From: Gammaproteobacteria bacterium
GTDB lineage: Bacteria > Pseudomonadota > Gammaproteobacteria > Coxiellales > Coxiellaceae
NCBI GenBank assembly: GCA_022600315.1
Contig: JAHZKQ010000209.1
Span: 1 to 6,114, forward strand
Direction of reading: 5' to 3'
Length of the DNA: 6,114 nt
Part shown: in pieces, positions 1 to 6,114 of the stretch
Position numbering within the stretch: the first letter of the stretch is position 1
Layout of the letters: every line of letters starts with the position of its first letter
The notes under the pieces: model-generated
The model's database searches: none
What the model was told of the DNA's origin: nothing
What the model saw: only the letters and a program-made list of their open reading frames with translations
Position numbers and translations under genes: made by a program

Positions 1-40
1 CCAGGGCTACTGCGATTAATTCTTTTAAAAAATCATTCAT
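1..40 (-). CDS. crcB: Probable CrcB fluoride channel, first 13 codons only (runs off the left edge)
   Basis: An ATG at 40..38 opens a frame that reads MNDFLKELIAVAL and leaves the window. The start overlaps the rarA stop as ATGA, and GGAG (52..49) sits 8 nt upstream, an ideal ribosome-binding-site spacing. CrcB/Fluc proteins are small inner-membrane fluoride channels that begin with a short polar stretch followed by a hydrophobic helix. This fragment has that shape, and crcB commonly follows rarA (before serS) in gammaproteobacteria. The sequence directly shows only a translation start and the beginning of a hydrophobic segment; the name rests mainly on gene order. Another small membrane protein is possible. 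Confidence 0.5.
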   Translation of the reverse strand, partial: MNDFLKELIAVAL

Positions 41-1368
41 TTAACCTGCTCCATGGCTTTCTTATCCAGGCTACGCAGCTCTTGTAGTTTTTGCTTGATT
101 TTAATTTCCAAACCTCGCGATACTGGCTGATAATAACTCACCGCTGACATTTCTTCTGGGAAATAATTTACTCCAGCGGCAAACGCATTAGGCTCGTCAT
201 GTGCATATCGATAGCCTTTGCCATGACCCAATTGCTTCATTAGCTTGGTGGGCGCATTACATAAATGCATGGGCACCGCTAAACTACCTTGCTGTTTAAC
301 ATCCGCACTGGCTTGATTAAATGCTTTATAAACGGCGTTACTTTTTGGCGCTACCGCTAAATAAACGATGGCTTGGGCTAAGACTAAATCGCCTTCTGGG
401 CTACCTAATCTTTCATAGGCTTGCCAGGCAGTTAAGCTGATTTGCAAGGCCCGTGGATCAGCATTGCCAATATCTTCACTGGCCATGCGCAAAATACGTC
501 GTGCCAAATAATTTAAATCACAGCCACCATCGATCATGCGTGTTAACCAATATAATGCTGCATCAGGATTGGAACCACGGACTGATTTATGCAATGCAGA
601 AATTTGATCGTAAAACGCATCACCCGCATTATCGAACCGACGTAGATTATTGGCTAGCACATCAGTAACTGCAGTCGCTGAAATAACTTCCCGCCCTGAT
701 TGTAATTCAGTAAAGTCTGAAAGCATTTCTAAGATATTTAAACATTGCCTAGCATCACCATCGGCCGCCATCGCAATTTGCTGACGTAACTCTAAGGCTA
801 AATCAATCGACCGCTCACCAAAGCCAGAGGTTTTATCCTCTAAAGCACGTTCAATAATTTTTAGTAACTCAGCTTCCATTAAGGGTTTTAACACATAAAC
901 TCGAGAACGCGAGATTAAAGCATTATTTAACTGGAAAGATGGATTTTCCGTAGTAGCGCCAATCAAGGTAATTAAGCCCTGCTCCACATGCGGTAAAAAA
1001 GCATCTTGTTGCGATTTATTAAAGCGATGTACTTCATCCACAAATAATACCGTGGCCTTACCCGTCTGTTGAGCTAGCTTCGCTCTGGCTACAACTTCAC
1101 GAATTTCTTTCACGCCAGCTAACACCGCAGAAATTCGCTCGATACGTGCATCAGCCGAACCCGCAATAATTTCTGCTAAAGTGGTTTTGCCAACTCCTGG
1201 CGGACCCCATAAAATTAATGAATGCAAATGCCCAGCTTGAATCGCTTTATAAAGTGGCTTACCTTCAGACAATAAGTGTTCCTGACCAATAAATTCACTC
1301 AAAACTTTAGGCCGCAAGCGCAACGCTAGTGGCGCCAAGGAATCTAATTTATTATGTGCTTGCATCAT
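37..1368 (-). CDS. rarA: Replication-associated recombination protein A (RarA/MgsA), AAA+ ATPase
   Basis: Cytoplasmic AAA+ ATPase of the RarA/Mgs1/WRNIP1 family, related to clamp-loader subunits and RuvB. It acts at stalled or gapped replication forks and at single-strand/duplex junctions. At 443 residues it has about the usual family length. Visible motifs are the Walker A GPPGVGKT (55-62), the Walker B LFVDEVHRF (108-116, catalytic D111/E112), the sensor-1 block GATTENPSF (137-145), the arginine-finger region SRSR (153-156) and sensor-2 GDAR (204-207). The C-terminal half carries the family tetramerisation-domain signatures, including RFDNAGDAFYDQISALHKS (244-262), SEDIGNADPRAL (297-308), NAPTKLM (371-377) and GYRYAHDEPNAFAAG (385-399). 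The ATG at 1368 is the first possible start because an in-frame TAA lies at 1374..1372; a second ATG follows at once (1365). No good Shine-Dalgarno sequence precedes it. The start lies inside the end of lolA (17-bp overlap), which suggests translational coupling. Catalytic motifs look intact. Confidence 0.97.
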   Translation of the reverse strand: MMQAHNKLDSLAPLALRLRPKVLSEFIGQEHLLSEGKPLYKAIQAGHLHSLILWGPPGVGKTTLAEIIAGSADARIERISAVLAGVKEIREVVARAKLAQQTGKATVLFVDEVHRFNKSQQDAFLPHVEQGLITLIGATTENPSFQLNNALISRSRVYVLKPLMEAELLKIIERALEDKTSGFGERSIDLALELRQQIAMAADGDARQCLNILEMLSDFTELQSGREVISATAVTDVLANNLRRFDNAGDAFYDQISALHKSVRGSNPDAALYWLTRMIDGGCDLNYLARRILRMASEDIGNADPRALQISLTAWQAYERLGSPEGDLVLAQAIVYLAVAPKSNAVYKAFNQASADVKQQGSLAVPMHLCNAPTKLMKQLGHGKGYRYAHDEPNAFAAGVNYFPEEMSAVSYYQPVSRGLEIKIKQKLQELRSLDKKAMEQVK

Positions 1369-1963
1369 GATTTAATATATCAACACCCGCTGGTGCTTTA
1401 AAATTAAAGAAATTCGGTTTTAAGTTTGGGTTAAGTTGAATACCAGTAAATTCAAATTTACTGGTTTGACCGAGATTACTACTAAACTGCAGCGCTGCTA
1501 GTTTATTTTTCTGAAATTGTAATTGAATACGCTTAACGTTAAAGCCTTTATCTTTTGGGGTTAATATATACCAACCATTTTTATAATTCACACTAAAATG
1601 TTGCGCCAAAGCTTTAGCATCACCAGTTAAGAGTTGCGCTGGACTAAACTGGCCTGACCGCGTCAACGGACGTTGAGTCGCTTGACTTAAATCCACATCA
1701 TAAATCCATAAGGTTTTACCATTGGTGATTAATATTTGATGCGAAGGACTTAAAGTTTCCCAACGAAACTTACCGGGGCGTAATAACCATACTTGACCGT
1801 TGGAGCGATTAAATAACTGACCGCTATTATTATAAGTTAATTGAGTAAACTTAGCATAATAGCTATTATAGCCTTGCAATAATTGGCTTAAATTAGCTTC
1901 GGCTGATGCTGCCAATGCACTACCAAAAAAAATCAATAATAATAATCCCAACCAACGTCGCAT
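1352..1963 (-). CDS. lolA: Outer-membrane lipoprotein carrier protein LolA
   Basis: Periplasmic chaperone that accepts lipoproteins released by the LolCDE ABC transporter and carries them to LolB at the outer membrane. The 203-residue precursor has a clear Sec signal peptide: basic MRR, a hydrophobic core at 4-15, and likely signal-peptidase-I cleavage after ALA (about residue 18) or ASA (about 21). The mature part shows the LolA pattern: repeated beta strands, PGKFRWE (63-69), a downstream P73 and Q76, NGKTLWIYDVDLSQAT (81-96) and a terminal strand ending FKAPAGVDIL (188-197). The family usually has YDP in the W-x-Y-D motif; here it is YDV. The ATG at 1963 is supported by AAAGGT (1976..1971) 7 nt upstream. 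The gene starts 14 nt after ftsK and overlaps rarA, so it is probably cotranscribed with both. Presence of LolA implies a diderm envelope. Confidence 0.95.
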   Translation of the reverse strand: MRRWLGLLLLIFFGSALAASAEANLSQLLQGYNSYYAKFTQLTYNNSGQLFNRSNGQVWLLRPGKFRWETLSPSHQILITNGKTLWIYDVDLSQATQRPLTRSGQFSPAQLLTGDAKALAQHFSVNYKNGWYILTPKDKGFNVKRIQLQFQKNKLAALQFSSNLGQTSKFEFTGIQLNPNLKPNFFNFKAPAGVDILNHDAST

Positions 1964-1970
1964 TTATATC

Positions 1971-1976
1971 ACCTTT
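1971..1976 (-). promoter_or_regulatory. Ribosome binding site of lolA
   Basis: The minus strand reads AAAGGT here, followed by a 7-nt AT-rich spacer and the ATG at 1963. It occupies most of the 14-nt gap between the ftsK stop and lolA, and it fixes the lolA start. Confidence 0.75.
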
Positions 1977-1977
1977 G

Positions 1978-4314
1978 TTATTCTACTGGCGGCGGCGCCA
2001 ACACTTCTCGACTACCATTGCCTTCCATGCGACTGACAATCCCTGCCGCTTCCATGGCCTCAACAATTCGCGCGGCACGATTATAGCCAATTTTAAAACG
2101 CCGCTGAATACTGGAAACTGAAACTCGTCTGGATTTTGTAATAAAGTGTACCGCCTCATCAAAAAATGGATCTTGTTCAGCATCGTTTTCACCACTAGCC
2201 GCTTCGGTATAACCACTCGGGTCACTACTCACCACTTGATCATTTAATACATCATCCACATAATCAGGCTGGCCTTGGGCTTTTAGATAGGCCATCACAC
2301 GATGCACTTCATCATCAGAGACATAAGCGCCATGAATACGTACCGGCACGCCTGTACCCGGCGCCAAATATAACATATCCCCATGGCCCAATAATTGTTC
2401 CGCACCTTGCTGATCTAAAATGGTACGTGAATCCACTTTAGATGACACTTGAAAGGCAATTCGAGTTGGAATATTCGCTTTAATTAGGCCGGTAATAACA
2501 TCTACGGATGGACGTTGCGTGGCAAAAATTAAATGTACTCCTGCAGCTCGAGCTTTTTGCGCTAAACGCGCAATTAAAGTTTCAACTTTTTTCCCGACCA
2601 CAACCATCATGTCTGCAAACTCATCAGCCAACACTACGATTTGCGGTAAAGTTTGCAGTTCACTAATTTGCGCCGCATCACCGGCTTGCATTAATGGATC
2701 CAATAAAGGTTTGCCACGTTCACGTGCCTCTTTGACTTTAGTATTAAAGCCTTTAATATTTCGCACCCCTAATGCGGCCATTAATCGATAACGACGCTCC
2801 ATTTCTACTACACACCAACGTAATGCCACCGCAGCATCTTTCATGTCGGTAACCACCGGCGCTAATAAATGCGGAATGCCATCATAAACCGACAGCTCTA
2901 ACATTTTGGGATCAATTAAAATTAGGCGTAATTCTTCTGGGCTAGATTTATAAAGCAAGCTCATTAACATTGCATTCAAACTCACCGACTTACCAGAACC
3001 GGTGGTACCTGCCACCAATAAATGTGGCATTTTTGCTAAATCCACCACCACTGGATTACCGGCAATATCTTTACCTAAGGCTAAAGTTAATGCCGAATGT
3101 GAGTTGCGATAAACTTTGCTCGCCAATACATCCTGCAGCGCCACCGTTTCTCGTGAAGCATTCGGTAATTCAATACCGATAACAGATTTACCTGGAATCA
3201 CTTCTACCACTCGCACGCTAGTCACCGATAAAGAACGCGCCAAATCTTTCGCCAATCCAGTAATCTTGCTAACTTTGGTACCCGCTGCTAATTCTAATTC
3301 AAAGCGTGTGACCACAGGCCCTGGATGCACCGCCACCACTTTCACTTCCACGCCAAACTCTGCTAAACGCATTTCTACATCACGTGAGCGTTGCTGCAGT
3401 TCAGATGAGCTCATGGCATTGGCTGAAGGTCCTTTGGCGGCATCCAATAAAGACAATTTTGGCATCGCTTTTGATTTTGAATAACGCGGCGGTTTACGTA
3501 CTGCGCGTTTAATTAAAGTTTCATCGGCTTCCATTTCACTAATGGGTGGCGAAGGCGGTGCAACAGCAGATATTAACTCGGTAGCAACATTGGCACCCAC
3601 ATCAATCACAGGCTCGGTTTTAGTTTTTAATCTTGGTAATTTAATTTTCTTAATGGAAAACCTTCCAAAATCAAAATTTCTTAAAGCCTGTGCAGACCAC
3701 TGCAATGCCATTAAAATAATTGCCCCTAAATTTTCAATTAGTCGCAGCCATGACAAACCCGTTAACATAGTGATGCCAATTAAAAATAAAGTTGCCAGCA
3801 CTAAACTGGAACCGGCAAAATTAAATACCCCTAACATGCCCGAACTAGATAAAGTACCAATAATGCCGCCCGCGGCAAAAGGTAAATGCTGCTTGGCACT
3901 CGGCCAGTAAAGGTTTAATAATGCCGTGCCACTAACAACAATAAACAATACCCCAAAACTACGTAATACAATAAGCGGCCAACGCCATTCTAATTCTTCT
4001 TCGACCTGATAATACTGCCGGTAAAAAATCCAAGCCAAATAGCAAAAAATTAACGGTACCAAATACGCCGCATAACCAAAAATATATAAAAAGAAATCCG
4101 CCAACCAAGCGCCTAACCTACCACCAACATTGGCAATATGTTTGGCACTCACGATATGCGACCAACTTGGATCAGAACGATGATAACTCACCAAAGCCAA
4201 CAACAGGTAAACGGATAAAGCCAAGGTTAGTAACAACAAACCTTCGCGTAGGCGTTGATGCAGATGAGAAACTGGGACTTCACTGTCTTTTGTCTTGTTA
4301 CGTGCAGATGTCAA
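1978..4314 (-). CDS. ftsK: DNA translocase FtsK
   Basis: Septum-anchored, ATP-driven double-strand DNA pump that clears chromosome termini from the division site and activates XerCD recombination at dif. The 778-residue protein has an N-terminal membrane domain with hydrophobic segments near 23-43, 72-98, 113-135, 145-166 and 168-186. A short linker (about 205-295) with a Pro-rich stretch at 252-258 follows. The alpha/beta motor begins near 305 and carries Walker A GTTGSGKS (436-443), [14 protein letters not shown] (464-477), Walker [13 protein letters not shown] (559-570, D564/E565), [22 protein letters not shown] (split around 598-619) and [20 protein letters not shown] (629-648). The C-terminal gamma winged helix (about 715-775; [18 protein letters not shown] at 738-755) should read KOPS and contact XerD. 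The linker is far shorter than in E. coli FtsK (over 1300 residues). The start is TTG: no in-frame ATG exists between the upstream in-frame stop and the membrane domain, and AAGGA lies 8 nt before the TTG. Confidence 0.97.
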   Translation of the reverse strand: MTSARNKTKDSEVPVSHLHQRLREGLLLLTLALSVYLLLALVSYHRSDPSWSHIVSAKHIANVGGRLGAWLADFFLYIFGYAAYLVPLIFCYLAWIFYRQYYQVEEELEWRWPLIVLRSFGVLFIVVSGTALLNLYWPSAKQHLPFAAGGIIGTLSSSGMLGVFNFAGSSLVLATLFLIGITMLTGLSWLRLIENLGAIILMALQWSAQALRNFDFGRFSIKKIKLPRLKTKTEPVIDVGANVATELISAVAPPSPPISEMEADETLIKRAVRKPPRYSKSKAMPKLSLLDAAKGPSANAMSSSELQQRSRDVEMRLAEFGVEVKVVAVHPGPVVTRFELELAAGTKVSKITGLAKDLARSLSVTSVRVVEVIPGKSVIGIELPNASRETVALQDVLASKVYRNSHSALTLALGKDIAGNPVVVDLAKMPHLLVAGTTGSGKSVSLNAMLMSLLYKSSPEELRLILIDPKMLELSVYDGIPHLLAPVVTDMKDAAVALRWCVVEMERRYRLMAALGVRNIKGFNTKVKEARERGKPLLDPLMQAGDAAQISELQTLPQIVVLADEFADMMVVVGKKVETLIARLAQKARAAGVHLIFATQRPSVDVITGLIKANIPTRIAFQVSSKVDSRTILDQQGAEQLLGHGDMLYLAPGTGVPVRIHGAYVSDDEVHRVMAYLKAQGQPDYVDDVLNDQVVSSDPSGYTEAASGENDAEQDPFFDEAVHFITKSRRVSVSSIQRRFKIGYNRAARIVEAMEAAGIVSRMEGNGSREVLAPPPVE

Positions 4315-4322
4315 AGCGGCTG

Positions 4323-4327
4323 TCCTT
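4323..4327 (-). promoter_or_regulatory. Ribosome binding site that decides the ftsK TTG start
   Basis: The minus strand reads AAGGA here, 8 nt before the TTG at 4314..4312. No ATG or GTG lies in frame between this site and the upstream in-frame TGA, so this site and the TTG define the start. Confidence 0.75.
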
Positions 4328-4357
4328 ATGTTGAGATATTGTAAAGAATGTCATTTT

Positions 4358-4384
4358 ATTATAAAGATGAACACCGCAAAGCAA
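4358..4384 (-). promoter_or_regulatory. Candidate sigma-70 promoter for ftsK-lolA-rarA-crcB
   Basis: The minus strand has a perfect TATAAT -10 hexamer at 4363..4358, placed to start transcription about 35 nt before the ftsK TTG. The -35 match is poor: TTGCTT at 4384..4379 with a short 15-nt spacer, or TTTTGC at 4386..4381 with 17 nt. A perfect -10 in an AT-rich gap can occur by chance. Its place in the divergent region upstream of an otherwise unspaced gene set makes it the best promoter candidate. Confidence 0.45.
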
Positions 4385-4439
4385 AAGCTTTACTGGAAAA
4401 TTTTCACTAAATCTTGCTACAGCTATTCATTTTTGCCGA

Positions 4440-5443
<1,004 letters not shown>

Positions 5444-5444
<1 letters not shown>

Positions 5445-5464
5445 CTTGCGAGCTCAAGCATTTT
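5444..5464 (+). terminator. Weak hairpin just after trxB
   Basis: GCTTG (5444-5448) pairs with CAAGC (5455-5459) across a 6-nt loop. The hairpin is followed by ATTTT, a short T-run. The 5-bp stem is marginal, so this may be at most a partial terminator between trxB and infA, or chance. Confidence 0.25.
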
Positions 5465-5474
5465 AAGGCATGAT
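5446..5474 (+). promoter_or_regulatory. Weak candidate promoter for infA
   Basis: TTGCGA (5446-5451) and CATGAT (5469-5474) are separated by 17 nt; each matches four of six sigma-70 consensus positions. TTAAAT (5482-5487) is another possible -10. infA usually has its own promoter in gammaproteobacteria, so one is expected here, but the sequence does not single one out. Confidence 0.2.
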
Positions 5475-5509
5475 GAACCACTTAAATCTAAGAAGGCTTA
5501 TTAAAATCA

Positions 5510-5761
5510 ATGGCAAAAGAAGAACATATTGAAATGGATGGCACGGTTGTAGACAGCCTGCCCAACACCACGTTTAAGGTTAAGCTGGATAATGGACATA
5601 CCATTAACGCCCATATTTCCGGGCGAATGCGTAAAAACTATATTCGTATTTTAACCGGTGATCGAGTGACGGTTGAGCTAACACCCTATGATTTAAGCCG
5701 TGGCCGCATCACCTATCGCGATGCCGGCAAGAAACGTGCGCCGGAAACTGAAACCAAATAA
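5510..5761 (+). CDS. infA: Translation initiation factor IF-1
   Basis: Small S1/OB-fold protein that binds the 30S A site and, with IF-2 and IF-3, controls initiator tRNA selection. The core is close to the enterobacterial protein: [13 protein letters not shown] (1-13), [14 protein letters not shown] (17-30), [18 protein letters not shown] (34-51) and [18 protein letters not shown] (53-70). The usual proteins of 71-73 residues end just after this point. Here the frame continues for a charged tail, [13 protein letters not shown] (71-83). The MAKE start matches the family, so the ATG at 5510 is secure. The only good Shine-Dalgarno sequence, AAGAAGG (5490-5496), lies 13 nt upstream, longer than usual. 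The gene follows trxB by 65 nt and faces a convergent gene 3 nt beyond its stop. The aat and bpt genes often found upstream are absent. Confidence 0.96.
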   Translation: MAKEEHIEMDGTVVDSLPNTTFKVKLDNGHTINAHISGRMRKNYIRILTGDRVTVELTPYDLSRGRITYRDAGKKRAPETETK

Positions 5762-5764
5762 ATT

Positions 5765-6114
5765 TTATTTTTCTATCATCGTACGCAATAGTGAGTGCGG
5801 ACTTCGATAGTTTAAATCCCCCAAGAGCTGCCAATCAGATAACCCTAAATAATGTTTACGCTTAATGTAATGCGCGATATCTTTAATTGCCAAAGGATCT
5901 TCATAGCTAACGAATAGATAACGCTTTTCTTTAGGCTCGTATTTAGTAATCCAATAGGCGTGTGCACCCATAATAGATAACGGCCAATTAAATCGATAGC
6001 GGTGAAATTTAACCTGACTTTTGGGCTTATTATATATTCCATAGTCAAAATAAACTCGGCGATAACCTGGAGTTCTTAATTTACGCTCACCAATCACTTT
6101 TTGGTGCAAACCAA
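5765..6114 (-). CDS. Protein of unknown function, C-terminal part (5' end beyond the window)
   Basis: An uninterrupted minus-strand frame covers at least 115 codons, ending at TAA (5767..5765), and is still open at the right edge. A TTG at 6109..6107 is the furthest upstream start-like codon inside the window. No Shine-Dalgarno sequence precedes it, so the true start is probably outside. I do not recognise the family. The visible part is rich in Lys, Arg, Tyr and Trp, with RTPGYRRVYFDYGIYNKPKS near its beginning, FHRYRFNWPLSIMGAHAYWI in the middle, a charged segment KYEPKEKRYLFVSYEDP, and a helical end with DWQLLGDLNYRSPHSLLRTM. It shows no clear membrane helix, signal peptide, cysteine cluster or known catalytic motif. 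The last few tens of residues could be a small basic helical domain, but that is a guess. It converges on infA, where clpA or other genes lie in some relatives. Confidence 0.65.
   Translation of the reverse strand, partial: GLHQKVIGERKLRTPGYRRVYFDYGIYNKPKSQVKFHRYRFNWPLSIMGAHAYWITKYEPKEKRYLFVSYEDPLAIKDIAHYIKRKHYLGLSDWQLLGDLNYRSPHSLLRTMIEK

Noticed and set aside
3116..3910. Two open plus-strand frames of about 120 codons antisense to ftsK (3116-3484 and 3542-3910)
   Set aside because: They lie entirely opposite strongly conserved FtsK coding sequence, encode low-complexity Ser/Thr/Asn-rich proteins without motifs, and have no convincing ribosome binding sites.
5756..5770. AAATAAA-T-TTTATTT inverted repeat at the infA 3' end as a bidirectional terminator
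   Set aside because: It consists only of A and T, has a one-base spacer, and would not form a stable hairpin.

Overview
The window is a chromosomal housekeeping segment, most likely from a gammaproteobacterium with a moderately AT-leaning genome. The evidence is the gene order ftsK-lolA-rarA followed by a crcB-like start, with divergent trxB next to ftsK and infA nearby. This arrangement is familiar from Pseudomonas, Legionella/Coxiella-type and enteric genomes. The compact FtsK (778 residues) and the base composition would fit a Legionella/Coxiella-like lineage, but that placement is inference. No mobile element, CRISPR array, rRNA or tRNA gene was seen.

The minus-strand block runs leftwards from 4314 to 1: ftsK (DNA translocase, TTG start), lolA (periplasmic lipoprotein chaperone), rarA (AAA+ ATPase of stalled replication forks), and the first 13 codons of a probable crcB (fluoride channel). 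The genes are 14 nt apart or overlap (17 bp lolA/rarA, 4-bp ATGA junction rarA/crcB). They are therefore probably one transcript, driven from the 173-bp divergent region 4315-4487, which carries a perfect TATAAT facing ftsK.

The plus-strand block runs rightwards from the same divergent region: trxB (thioredoxin reductase, 318 residues from the ATG at 4488), then infA (translation initiation factor IF-1, 83 residues with a C-terminal tail). The aat and bpt genes that often lie between these two are not there. A third gene, on the minus strand, converges on infA with only 3 nt between the stop codons. It runs off the right edge of the window, and I do not recognise its product.

The conserved genes cover chromosome segregation and division (FtsK), replication-fork maintenance (RarA), outer-membrane lipoprotein delivery (LolA), thiol redox balance (TrxB) and translation initiation (IF-1). 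They are neighbours by conserved gene order rather than members of one pathway. I found no convincing new biological system. The items most worth a second look are the unrecognised convergent gene, the trxB-infA adjacency, the IF-1 tail and the TTG start of ftsK.
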